12,937 bases of DNA from CAYWNA01 sp964459305 (GCA_964459305.1 CAYWNA010000329.1:1-12937); one strand, 5' to 3'. Counted from the first letter of the stretch, positions 1 to 6,869 are shown. Program-made: numbers and translations. The notes: generated by a model from the letters alone, not told the origin.

Positions 1-11
1 TTGTTTCGGGA

Positions 12-55
12 GGGCGACGCTCCTGCGGAGCCGCGACTCGGCGGGAGCCTCGCCC
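12..55. repeat. Imperfect GC-rich palindrome
   Basis: The segment GGGCGACGCTCCTGCGGAG is followed, after a short loop, by CTCGGCGGGAGCCTCGCCC. The second is close to the reverse complement of the first, with three mismatches in 19 positions. It would fold into a long GC-rich hairpin. The form (GGGCGAGGCTCC...GGAGCCTCGCCC) resembles short dispersed palindromes that I recall between genes in planctomycete genomes; that is memory, not a search. It could be a REP-like element or the transcription end of a gene lying left of the window. There is no run of T after it, so a classical Rho-independent terminator is not supported. Confidence 0.6.
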
Positions 56-309
56 GTCTGAATTCTTGCGAATCCAGCTACGAGTCTTCGGCGACGAATC
101 CTTGCCGTCCCGAAAACCGGTCCTGCGGCCCAACCAGCCTGCAACGACTGGGATGGTAGCATGCCATCTGATATCATCGGCGTTCGCTTCAGTCATTGCC
201 ATCGGCCTGGCGGTGCCGCTCGCGGGTTTTGTTTCCCCGCAGGATGGATTTCCAGATCCAACCATCTTTGAGCCAGTTGCAGCCAGTACAGTTCAACAGG
301 GAAGTGTCT
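56..309. other. Leader region without a supported gene
   Basis: Open frames cross this stretch, including one from 66 to 350, but none has a ribosome binding site, a recognisable protein or a sensible composition. The frame of the following cysteine-cluster gene is open back to 196, but the better start is at 310. The region probably holds the promoter of that gene; no convincing -35/-10 pair was identified. Confidence 0.4.
298..304 (+). promoter_or_regulatory. Ribosome binding site deciding the YkgJ-family start
   Basis: AGGGAAG sits 5 nt upstream of ATG 310. The alternative start at 196 has no comparable site, so this motif fixes the short form of the protein. Confidence 0.6.
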
Positions 310-729
310 ATGAACGAACGACCTTGGAGTCATACCGGTCTACGTTTTGAGTGCACACAGTGCGGCAACTGTTGTACCGGCGCTCCGGGCTATGTCTGGG
401 TGAACAAGCAGGAAATCAAAGACTTAGCCGCCGAAATGGGCGAGTCGGACGTGGAAGTGTTCGAGGACATGTACGTGCGCAAGATCGGAATACGCAAGAG
501 CTTAAGAGAATACCCCAACGGCGACTGCGTGTTCTTCGATATCGAAAAGCGGCGATGCACGGCCTACGACGCACGGCCTCGGCAGTGTCGAAGTTGGCCT
601 TTTTGGGATTCCAACTTGCGCACTGCCGACGACTGGGAACGCACCTGCGAAATCTGCCCCGGCAGTGGGGAAGGAAAGCGATACCAGCTTGAAGAAATCG
701 AGGCCCTACGTCGGTTGCTCCGAGTGTAG
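310..729 (+). CDS. YkgJ-family cysteine-cluster protein
   Basis: Encodes 139 residues. The start at 310 was preferred to an upstream in-frame ATG at 196 because AGGGAAG (298-304) lies 5 nt before it and the family homology begins just after it. Residues 15-22 read CTQCGNCC, the CxxCxxCC signature of the YkgJ/Fe-S or zinc-chelating family (PF03692). Further cysteines follow at 73, 83, 93 (in RPRQCRSWPFW), 113 and 116 (CEICPGSGEG), the usual pattern for this family. Members are small cytoplasmic proteins thought to bind zinc or an iron-sulfur cluster; their biochemical role is not settled, so no pathway is assigned. Length is normal. The stop codon lies inside a strong palindrome (726-770). The next genes on this strand do not clarify its function. 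Confidence 0.9.
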   Translation: MNERPWSHTGLRFECTQCGNCCTGAPGYVWVNKQEIKDLAAEMGESDVEVFEDMYVRKIGIRKSLREYPNGDCVFFDIEKRRCTAYDARPRQCRSWPFWDSNLRTADDWERTCEICPGSGEGKRYQLEEIEALRRLLRV

Positions 730-770
730 GTGGCTGCCAGGGAATCGCGGTTTCTGGCAAGCCACCCTAC
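726..770. repeat. Hairpin overlapping the stop of the YkgJ-family gene
   Basis: The arms GTAGGTGGCTGCCAG (726-740) and CTGGCAAGCCACCCTAC (754-770) are reverse complements apart from two single-base bulges. The left arm contains the TAG stop codon (727-729). It may act as the 3' end of the upstream transcript or be a mobile palindrome that supplied the stop codon. There is no T tract downstream. The GTAGGGTGGC core is a word I recall from dispersed planctomycete repeats. Confidence 0.65.
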
Positions 771-844
771 GTGGTCATGCGTTTCTTACTGCAAGTTGTA
801 ACGATTACTTGGACTTTTCCGGCGAGGCAACCGATAATCGCTAC

Positions 845-994
845 ATGAACGTGGGCGCCAAGAGCCCCCTTGCGAACGCACTGATCTTGACACTAATGCT
901 TATGGTATTTACACTTGGGTCGTTTGGGGCTGTCGTTCGAGAAGTGATTTTTGGCAGCTCAAGCCTTCACAGTGGCAAGAGAGGCAGGTCGTGA
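845..994 (+). CDS. Possible 49-residue membrane peptide coupled to HU
   Basis: A short open frame starting ATG at 845 encodes a peptide with a hydrophilic start (MNVGAKSP), a hydrophobic stretch at about residues 9-31 (LANALILTLMLMVFTLGSFG) and a basic C-terminus ending SGKRGRS. This is the layout of a single-span membrane peptide. Its TGA stop (992-994) overlaps the GTG start of the HU-type gene (991-993) as GTGA, an arrangement often seen in translationally coupled genes. Against it: no clear ribosome binding site before 845, no known family, and such short frames occur by chance. It may be just the leader of the HU gene. Confidence 0.3.
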   Translation: MNVGAKSPLANALILTLMLMVFTLGSFGAVVREVIFGSSSLHSGKRGRS

Positions 995-1527
995 CCAAGA
1001 AAGAAATCGTCAAAACGATTTCCGAAGAGATTGGCTTGACCCAACTGAAGACGAAGGAAATCGTCCAGAAGACCTTCGATGCCATTGTCCACACGTTGGT
1101 GGAGGAAGGCCGGATCGAACTACGAAATTTCGGTGTGTTCGAGGTCAAGAAGAGGGCTGCCCGCAAAGCCCGGAATCCTCGGACAGGCCAGCGGGTTGAC
1201 GTCGCAGAGAAATTCGTCGTGACGTTCAAGCCGGGCAAGGAGATGGAGGAACGAGTGCGGTTGCTTACCGAACGCCGAATCGCACGAGAGAAAGCGCAGT
1301 CATCGCTTGCCAACGAGGAGGGAGTTTCGTCGCAATCCACTTCATTTGCCGGGTATGGTACTGGAGTTCAAAGTTCACCTGACGGGCTTCCTATTCCGCA
1401 AAACAGCCCCGCAACTGGGGAGACAGAGATACCACGATCGCCCCCCGATGGCTTCGTTCGGACGGAGCAATACGTTGGGAAAGGCGAATATGGGACCAAC
1501 ACACCAGACACGGACCGAGCGACCTGA
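991..1527 (+). CDS. HU/IHF-family DNA-binding protein with long C-terminal tail
   Basis: Encodes 178 residues from a GTG start preceded by a purine-rich GAGAGGCAGG. Residues 1-92 form a complete HU/IHF domain: the N-terminal helices (TKKEIVKTISEEIGLT), the conserved segment RIELRNFGVFEVKKRAARKARNPRTG at 41-66, and the saddle strand ending VVTFKPGKEM at about 84. The RNPRTG tip carries the proline that intercalates DNA in this family. It should bind and bend DNA in the nucleoid as a dimer. A normal HU has about 90 residues; here about 85 more follow, rich in Ser, Pro, Gly, Thr and Glu, with no recognisable domain and probably disordered. HU and the IHF subunits cannot be told apart from this alone, so no gene symbol is given. 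Confidence 0.92.
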   Translation: MTKKEIVKTISEEIGLTQLKTKEIVQKTFDAIVHTLVEEGRIELRNFGVFEVKKRAARKARNPRTGQRVDVAEKFVVTFKPGKEMEERVRLLTERRIAREKAQSSLANEEGVSSQSTSFAGYGTGVQSSPDGLPIPQNSPATGETEIPRSPPDGFVRTEQYVGKGEYGTNTPDTDRAT

Positions 1528-1638
1528 GGTTTGCGCTGTCCAAGGACGGGTGGGGATCCCACAAGATTCTTATCTTGAAGACTGTTCAGTCTAAGGTACG
1601 TTTGTCATCGCTTCCGTTTCATGGAGGATGAGTAAGTG

Positions 1639-1857
1639 ATGCGTCGGCTTATCTTTACGGCGCTGGTGGGCGCTGCGATATCATCCAGCGTCGGGTGCTT
1701 TGTCCCGATCTATTCGGCGGACCCGGTGCGCCGAACCGATCAACTGATTTTCACGTCCGAAAATCTGCGCGCCATACAAAACACTTGGGAACGCATTTGG
1801 TTCCTCGAACAGCCCGACCACATGACGCCACAACGCGTGCATGGCGGTGTAATCTAG
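1639..1857 (+). CDS. Small putative lipoprotein, unknown function
   Basis: Encodes 72 residues from ATG 1639 (a GTG at 1636 is directly before it; GGAGG at 1623-1627 could serve either). The first 20 residues (MRRLIFTALVGAAISSSVGC) look like a lipoprotein signal: two arginines, a hydrophobic core and a cysteine preceded by Gly. The lipobox SVGC is imperfect because -3 is Ser rather than Leu. The mature part is short and charged (SADPVRRTDQLIFTSENLR) and ends in ERIWFLEQPDHMTPQRVHGGVI. I have the impression that small planctomycete proteins with a similar QPDHMTP...HGG ending exist, but cannot name a family. It lies about 200 nt upstream of pyrD on the same strand. It would sit in a cell membrane; partner and function are unknown. 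Confidence 0.7.
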   Translation: MRRLIFTALVGAAISSSVGCFVPIYSADPVRRTDQLIFTSENLRAIQNTWERIWFLEQPDHMTPQRVHGGVI

Positions 1858-1878
1858 CCCGACCCGGATTGCCGCCAT

Positions 1879-1918
1879 GGTGAGGCTGCCCGGAGCATTT
1901 TTCTGGCGCCGCCTCACC
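1879..1918 (+). terminator. Hairpin between the lipoprotein gene and pyrD
   Basis: GGTGAGGC (1879-1886) and GCCTCACC (1911-1918) are perfect reverse complements, separated by 24 nt that contain a T run. It lies 21 nt after the lipoprotein stop. There is no T tract after the stem, so this could be a weak terminator, an RNA-stability element, or a leader structure of the pyrD transcript. Confidence 0.35.
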
Positions 1919-2041
1919 CATAAGACGCCAGTTGATTCCTCGCGTCCAGCGACGAGTGAGCGCTTGCACTTGGTCCTGCGCTGGAACCTGCCCTCCCGTC
2001 GATTGCCTCCGAGACCGCTTGCCGGTACATTGTGCGCTTTC

Positions 2042-2057
2042 AGGAATCCGGAAAGTG
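2042..2057 (+). promoter_or_regulatory. Ribosome binding site and GTG start of pyrD
   Basis: AGGAA at 2042-2046 precedes GTG 2055 by 8 nt. It decides the start over the upstream in-frame ATG at 1932, whose extension is rich in Cys, Arg and Pro and matches no part of the family. Confidence 0.6.
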
Positions 2058-3029
2058 TCTCAGCAAACAGTTGCTCCTGCCGACGTTTCACTCGAAGTAC
2101 AGCTTGGTCGACTTCGCTTGCCCAATCCCGTGCTCGTGGCCTCGGGTACGTTTGGATATGCGCGAGAGATGGAGAAGATCGTTGATCTGAATCGGCTGGG
2201 TGGAATCCTGCCCAAAACGATCACGAAGGAGTCGCGTCCCGGGAACAGACCGTGGAGAACCGTCGAGTCGACCGGTGGACTGCTCAACTCGATTGGGCTC
2301 GATAACGACGGGATTGACGCGTTTATTGCCCATCATTTGCCCTACCTGCGAAGCCTGTCGGCACCCACGATTGTAAGCATCGCTGGACGCACGCGCGATG
2401 AGTATGTAGAAATGGCCGCGCGGTTGGACGCCGAACCAGACGTAGCGGCTTTGGAATTGAATATCTCCTGTCCGAACGTGACCGGAGGTATCGATTTCGG
2501 TACCGATGCCCAATCGTGTCGGGGTCTGGTATCGGCGGTGCGAGAGGCATGTGGGCTGCCGATCCTCGCTAAGTTGACCCCCAATGTGACGAGCATTGCT
2601 GAAATCGCCACGGGAGCGGCGGAAGGCGGCGCTGACGCCATCAGCCTGATCAATACCGTGTTGGGAATGGCTGTCGATTGGCGAGCAAGGCGACCGTTGT
2701 TAGGGAATGTGATGGGTGGACTAAGCGGTCCGGCGATCAAGCCGATCGCCCTGCGCTGCGTCTATCAGGTCTCCCAGGCGGTAGACACGCCGCTGGTGGG
2801 GATTGGCGGCATTGCCACGATCGACGATGCGATGGAGTTCTTGGTGGCCGGGGCCAGCGCCGTACAGATCGGAACCGCGAACTATTATGATCCCACGGTG
2901 ACAATGAAACTGCTGGATGCACTGCCTCAGGCCCTGGCAGAGGCCGGCGTGACCTCGGTCGGCGAGATCGTAGGAACATTACAGACGGGCGTGGCAGCAC
3001 CCAAGTGCGAAGCGACGTCTCATTCTTAG
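2055..3029 (+). CDS. pyrD: Dihydroorotate dehydrogenase, class 1B catalytic subunit
   Basis: Encodes 324 residues from GTG 2055, chosen because AGGAA (2042-2046) lies 8 nt before it and family homology begins shortly after. The open frame extends back to 1932, but that stretch is not protein-like. The enzyme oxidises dihydroorotate to orotate in pyrimidine synthesis, using FMN. Visible motifs are GTFGYAREMEK (31-41), the loop GGLLNSIGLDN (74-84), NISCPN (136-141) with Cys139 as the class 1 catalytic base, AKLTPN (172-177), GGLSGPAIKP (221-230) and GIGGI (249-253), which bind FMN phosphate, and AVQIGTANY (269-277). Cys at the catalytic position and the length fit class 1, and the overall pattern fits 1B, which normally works with the electron-transfer subunit PyrK; no pyrK is in the window. 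trpS follows after 18 nt. Confidence 0.95.
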   Translation: MSQQTVAPADVSLEVQLGRLRLPNPVLVASGTFGYAREMEKIVDLNRLGGILPKTITKESRPGNRPWRTVESTGGLLNSIGLDNDGIDAFIAHHLPYLRSLSAPTIVSIAGRTRDEYVEMAARLDAEPDVAALELNISCPNVTGGIDFGTDAQSCRGLVSAVREACGLPILAKLTPNVTSIAEIATGAAEGGADAISLINTVLGMAVDWRARRPLLGNVMGGLSGPAIKPIALRCVYQVSQAVDTPLVGIGGIATIDDAMEFLVAGASAVQIGTANYYDPTVTMKLLDALPQALAEAGVTSVGEIVGTLQTGVAAPKCEATSHS

Positions 3030-3047
3030 ATGTGTAGCAGGAACGTC

Positions 3048-4019
3048 ATGCGCGTACTTTCCGGAATTCAACCGACGGGTCGATTTCATTGGGGCAACTA
3101 CTTTGGAGCAATTCGCCAATACATCGACTTGCAGAACGAGGACGAATCGTACTACTTCATTGCGAATCTCCATGCTCTGACGACGGTGCGCGACCCCAAA
3201 GTGCTTTGGCAGAACACGATCGACGCCGCGGCCGATCTTTTGGCGCTGGGCCTTGATCCGGATCGAGCCACGTTGTTCGTACAGTCCGACGTGCCGGAGG
3301 TGTCCGAATTGTGCTGGCTGCTGATGACGGGCGCCCCAATGGGTCTTCTGGAGCGATGCCACGCATACAAAGAAAAGAAGGCGAAAGGCATCGCGGCGGA
3401 CGCCGGGCTGTTCACCTATCCGGTGCTGATGGCCGCCGACATCCTTGCCTACGACGCCGACGTGGTCCCGGTGGGCGAAGACCAGGAGCAGCATGTCGAG
3501 GTCTGCCGCGATTTGGCAGGCAGTTTCAACCACGCTTTCGGCGAGACGTTCGTGATGCCAAAGGCCAAGGTGCTTCAAACCGCTGCCAAGGTACCGGGTA
3601 CGGACGGCGAGAAGATGTCGAAGAGCTACGAAAACACAATCGAAATCTTCGAAAATGCGAAAGCGGCTCGCAAGAAGATCATGCGTATCGTTACCGATTC
3701 ACGTCCCATGGAGGAGCCCAAGGATCCGGATACGGATCATCTGTACCAGCTCTACTCGTTGTTTGCCGGCGATGCGGATCGAGCGGCCATGGCCGCTCGC
3801 TACCGCGCCGGCGGATTCGGGTACGGCGAAATCAAAAAGCAGTTGGCCGATGCGGCAGATGGATTTTTCGCCGAAGCAAGGGGGAAACGCGAGCAGTTGG
3901 CCGCTCATCCCGAGAAGGTCAAGGAGATCCTGGGAGACGGCGCTCAGCGGGCTCGTGCCAAGGCTGGCAGCGTCTTGCGGAGGGCCCAGAATGCCTGCGG
4001 GGTGAAGGCCAAGTCATGA
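3048..4019 (+). CDS. trpS: Tryptophanyl-tRNA synthetase
   Basis: Encodes 323 residues from ATG 3048. An in-frame ATG at 3030 would add six residues, but AGGAA (3039-3043) lies just before 3048 and bacterial TrpRS proteins typically begin with a sequence like MRVLSGIQPTG. The cytoplasmic class I enzyme charges tRNA-Trp using ATP. Signatures are GIQPTGRFHWGNY (6-18), whose HWGN is the HIGH-type motif, ADILAYDAD (130-138), PVGEDQEQH (141-149) and the KMSKS loop EKMSKSYEN (188-196). Length is normal. The stop overlaps the acpS start as ATGA, and pyrD ends 18 nt upstream, so co-transcription and translational coupling are likely. Confidence 0.97.
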   Translation: MRVLSGIQPTGRFHWGNYFGAIRQYIDLQNEDESYYFIANLHALTTVRDPKVLWQNTIDAAADLLALGLDPDRATLFVQSDVPEVSELCWLLMTGAPMGLLERCHAYKEKKAKGIAADAGLFTYPVLMAADILAYDADVVPVGEDQEQHVEVCRDLAGSFNHAFGETFVMPKAKVLQTAAKVPGTDGEKMSKSYENTIEIFENAKAARKKIMRIVTDSRPMEEPKDPDTDHLYQLYSLFAGDADRAAMAARYRAGGFGYGEIKKQLADAADGFFAEARGKREQLAAHPEKVKEILGDGAQRARAKAGSVLRRAQNACGVKAKS

Positions 4020-4423
4020 ACGTGATCGGCATCGGCACGGACATCATCGAGACGCTTCGCATCGCGCAGATGATCGAGCGGCACGGCGAGTTGTTTTTAG
4101 GACGCGTGTATACTCCGTTTGAAATCGAGTATTGCAGCGCGCGCAAAGCAGCCACGCAACACTATGCCGGCCGGTGGGCAGCCAAAGAGGCCGTCTTGAA
4201 AGCGCTAGGGACTGGCTGGTCGCGCGGCATCCGTTGGCGCGACATTGAGGTGCGGAACGAGTTGGGCGGCAAACCGCACATTGTGCTAGACGGTGGGGCA
4301 CTGGAAGCCAGTCGTCGCTTGGGGATCGACGAAATCCTGATCAGCATATCTCACTGCCGGAGTCACGCCACAGCGTACGCCCTTGCGGTGGGACGCGCGG
4401 ATCCTCCCGCTAGCTCGACGTGA
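4016..4423 (+). CDS. acpS: Holo-[acyl-carrier-protein] synthase
   Basis: Encodes 135 residues. The ATG at 4016 overlaps the trpS stop (ATGA), and homology begins at the first residues. The enzyme moves 4'-phosphopantetheine from coenzyme A to the conserved serine of acyl carrier protein, making it active for fatty-acid synthesis. Visible motifs are IGIGTDIIE (4-12), whose Asp9 binds magnesium, GRWAAKEAVLKALGTG (52-67), with Glu58 as the second magnesium ligand and Lys57 beside it, and SISHCRSHATAYALA (110-124) at the end. Length fits the short AcpS type, which acts as a trimer. It is the last gene of the forward run; a gene on the other strand ends 29 nt beyond it. Confidence 0.96.
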   Translation: MNVIGIGTDIIETLRIAQMIERHGELFLGRVYTPFEIEYCSARKAATQHYAGRWAAKEAVLKALGTGWSRGIRWRDIEVRNELGGKPHIVLDGGALEASRRLGIDEILISISHCRSHATAYALAVGRADPPASST

Positions 4424-4452
4424 CTCAGACGCTCGCGTCCGTTCCCAAGAAG

Positions 4453-6414
4453 TCATTGCGGTGAGTCGACAGCCACGTGCTGGCGTAACTCCCGCTCCAG
4501 CGCATCTGTGTCGGTCTCGTCCAACCGCTTCAGAGTCCGGTTCCACCGATAGCCGAGACTTCCTGGTTCGTCGCTATGGCGATGTCGAAAGAGCGTGTCA
4601 AAGGCGCTTTTCCGCTCGCGATATGCGAGTTGGATCTCGGCAAACTTTTCTAGCAAACCAGTGAGGTAGTCCTCCGCAAACTCCGTCGGGTCGGTGACGT
4701 GGGAAACGCGGGTGTTGATCGGGCGGGCATAAGCCGCCGCAAGACCAACGAGGTCCCGTTCGTAATCTGCAAAGGCCCCGGTGTAATCCGCCACCACCAG
4801 CTCCACCGGCATTTGGTGTTTGTCTTCGACGAGTACTTCATCGCCATCGTCAAACAAGACGTCGCCGGTGGGCGTGCAACGTCCCACGATCATGTTCGGC
4901 GCGGCTGCTTGCCCCAGCAGCAACGCAAACCGTGACGCATAGGCTTGGTTCTTGAAGCGGCTTGCGGGAATCTTGTCGGTGGCCATCCCCCGGACGTAAT
5001 CGCGTTCGAAATAGGGTGTCAAAAGCGGGGTCCCGTGATATGTGGTCTGATGTCCCGCATAGACTTCCCGGACCTTTCCGGCGGCCACTGGCGAGCCTAG
5101 GTTCATGCCCAGTCGTCGGCAGCCCAGCCCGCGATCGAGTGTGTAATCCGTGTACTCCTCGGCCCCGATCATCGCCTGCAGCAGGGGTTTCCCCTCGTCC
5201 AACCGCTCCCAAGAATCCCATTTCTGCAGACGCACAATCTTGACGATTTCTTCCTCCCGGCCTTGCTGCTTCATCTCCACCACGTAGACAGCCCTACGAC
5301 CAAACGCCACCTTTCGGTATGACAACGACTCGACCACGCGCCCCACATTGATGTACTCCAGATCCCCATAATCCCGTACATAGTTAAAGATCAGGCTGCG
5401 AGCCTTTTCGTCACGCGCCGGAGGCATCGGCTGATCGCCGTGGTCCAAGGCGGTCTCTTCGAAGATGGGATCGAAAACTAGCTCACCACGCTCGATGCGG
5501 CCTCCGGGCAGCCATTCGATATGCATGTGAAACTCGGAACTCAAGCCGAGATATCTCTCTTCGAAGACGACGTCCTCGTCTTGCGGGATTAACGCGGTGA
5601 ACATTCGCCGTCGCCACTCGATGTCCTCCGGATCGTCCCGTCGCAAATCGGGCGGAACCCCCTCGCGAAACTGTTGCACGAGCGTTTGGTAAGCGTCGCG
5701 CAGAGCGAGCACATCCAGATTGCGGAAATCATGGGTCAGAAAACTCGCCCGGAAAGTCTTGTCGGTCGAGAAGAACTCGACCTCCGGGTTGCCCAAACTG
5801 TTCTGGCAACCGCAGTATTCCTGGATCTCCAACAGGTGCTGCCGGAGCGCTGCGTCGTCCAGCGAACCCAAGTCGGCGAACTGCTTGCAGGTCAACAACC
5901 GCGTGCCGGTGGCGTTATTGAAGTAGTAGATGTCTCTTCCGCCAATGCCGATACGCGCGCCCGCGATCATCTCTTTCATTTCTTGGGTCGTGCTGGGAAC
6001 GGGGGTGATTCGCCAGCATTCCCCGCGCCGCTTGATCGCCCCGTGGACGTTGTCGAGGCGGGCCTCCAGGAACCGTATCCGCCGCCGCGATACTAGTTCA
6101 GCGAGGATTTCGTCGGCCTCGAAAGCGATCTCGGTGTTCTCCGGATCCGGCCGAATGAGAATAAGGCCGTCTTGGACGATCAAATCGACGGCGCTCCGCC
6201 ATAGCTCGGATTGTTCTTCCCGCGTCAGCGGTTCGAGCCCGCCATTGCGGCGCTCTGCATTCACAGTATCCAGATATGCATTCCGTTGGGTGGCGTGGAT
6301 CCCCGGCAACGTCACCAGCGTCTTGCCGTGGGGAAAAACGGTGGCAATGCGCGATTTCAATCTTCCTTGATCGTCCCGTTCGAATGGATGTGGTCCCAAG
6401 ATCCGCAATGCCAT
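4453..6414 (-). CDS. Large conserved-looking protein, unknown function, possible kinase-like C-terminal half
   Basis: Encodes 653 residues. ATG at 6414 was chosen over an in-frame start at 6450 because a strong GGGGGAGGAG (6422-6431 on the + strand) lies 7 nt before it. There is no signal peptide or membrane segment, so it is probably cytoplasmic. I do not recognise the family. The N-terminal half (1-320) is charged, with helix-like runs and a C-G-C at 201-203. From about 355 the text resembles a protein-kinase fold: GRVVESLSYRK (358-368), a strand VYVVEMKQ (376-383), then EEIVKIVRLQKWD (388-400), which could carry the ATP-binding lysine, then NMIVGRCTPTGDVLFDDGDE (507-526), where Asn507 and FDDGDE might correspond to the catalytic-loop Asn and metal-binding Asp. 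This is inference only. The C-terminus (585-640) is charged and helical. Confidence 0.85.
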   Translation of the reverse strand: MALRILGPHPFERDDQGRLKSRIATVFPHGKTLVTLPGIHATQRNAYLDTVNAERRNGGLEPLTREEQSELWRSAVDLIVQDGLILIRPDPENTEIAFEADEILAELVSRRRIRFLEARLDNVHGAIKRRGECWRITPVPSTTQEMKEMIAGARIGIGGRDIYYFNNATGTRLLTCKQFADLGSLDDAALRQHLLEIQEYCGCQNSLGNPEVEFFSTDKTFRASFLTHDFRNLDVLALRDAYQTLVQQFREGVPPDLRRDDPEDIEWRRRMFTALIPQDEDVVFEERYLGLSSEFHMHIEWLPGGRIERGELVFDPIFEETALDHGDQPMPPARDEKARSLIFNYVRDYGDLEYINVGRVVESLSYRKVAFGRRAVYVVEMKQQGREEEIVKIVRLQKWDSWERLDEGKPLLQAMIGAEEYTDYTLDRGLGCRRLGMNLGSPVAAGKVREVYAGHQTTYHGTPLLTPYFERDYVRGMATDKIPASRFKNQAYASRFALLLGQAAAPNMIVGRCTPTGDVLFDDGDEVLVEDKHQMPVELVVADYTGAFADYERDLVGLAAAYARPINTRVSHVTDPTEFAEDYLTGLLEKFAEIQLAYRERKSAFDTLFRHRHSDEPGSLGYRWNRTLKRLDETDTDALERELRQHVAVDSPQ

Positions 6415-6421
6415 TAGCCAG

Positions 6422-6431
6422 ACTCCTCCCC
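6422..6431 (-). promoter_or_regulatory. Strong ribosome binding site of the 653-residue gene
   Basis: Read on the - strand, this is GGGGGAGGAG, 7 nt before ATG 6414. A start at 6450 would place this purine tract inside the coding region, so the shorter protein is preferred. Confidence 0.6.
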
Positions 6432-6588
6432 CTGCTCCAACAAGCCCCAAAATGCCCCTGCAAGAATCCGCATCGAAGACAAATTCCTGAGTTACAGTTG
6501 TCGATGATTGACCGCCGCCACTATACCGCCCGCGGGCGAAAATGACCCGTTTAACCGCAAGCCGAAATTATACCGGTACTTGCTCAAT

Positions 6589-6655
6589 GTAGCCGAACTC
6601 ACCAGAGTTTGGTTTTTGTGATTTCAAGCGACCAAAGTCTGGCGACTTCAGCTAC
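6589..6655. repeat. Inverted repeat with 25-bp arms
   Basis: The left arm, 6589-6613 (beginning GTAGCCGAACTC), and the right arm, 6631-6655 (ending GACTTCAGCTAC), are reverse complements at 21 of 25 positions, with a 17-nt loop. The four differences include changes inside ACTC...GAGT versus AGTC...GACT, so each arm also keeps a short palindrome of its own (AACTC..GAGTT, AAGTC..GACTT). I recall the word GTAGCCGAA(C/G)TCGCCAGA as a dispersed planctomycete repeat. It lies between the squalene-cyclase-repeat gene and the 653-residue gene. Confidence 0.75.
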
Positions 6656-6869
6656 CACGAATTCAGGGTCTATTTCGGCGCCGATCCTAAACGAGCAAAT
6701 GTGTCAAACCTGCCCTCGAGCCGAATAGTCTTTTCAATCGCCAATCGCCAACCACAAATCGGCAATCGTAGATCGAAAATCCAAAAGCCCTGTTCCCATG
6801 TTACCTACTTCCTGTACGATGCCTAGGTGGAATCTGGCGTGACCCGTCCCTGGGATCGGCCTCGACTTG
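6656..6869. other. Gene-free spacer with CAATCG repeats
   Basis: No supported gene is seen. CAATCG occurs three times within 34 nt (6735-6740, 6742-6747, 6763-6768), with close variants AAATCGG (6756) and GATCG (6771). With the hairpin at 6589-6655, the whole interval 6415-6869 between the two - strand genes is non-coding. It should include the promoter of the 653-residue gene, which I could not pinpoint. Confidence 0.45.

Noticed and set aside
196..309. N-terminal extension of the YkgJ-family protein
   Set aside because: Basic and unlike the family; a good ribosome binding site favours ATG 310.
66..350. Open frame of 94 residues at the left end
   Set aside because: No ribosome binding site or family; overlaps the well-supported cysteine-cluster gene in another frame.
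1563..1592. Two tandem 5-bp hairpins (AAGAT/ATCTT and AGACT/AGTCT) after the HU gene
   Set aside because: Stems are short and AT-rich with no T tract; not enough for a terminator or riboswitch.
1932..2054. N-terminal extension of PyrD
   Set aside because: Rich in Cys, Arg and Pro, no match to class 1B enzymes; GTG 2055 has a ribosome binding site and gives normal length.
3311..4015. Long open frame running into acpS
   Set aside because: It is a shadow of trpS in another frame; AcpS homology begins exactly at ATG 4016.
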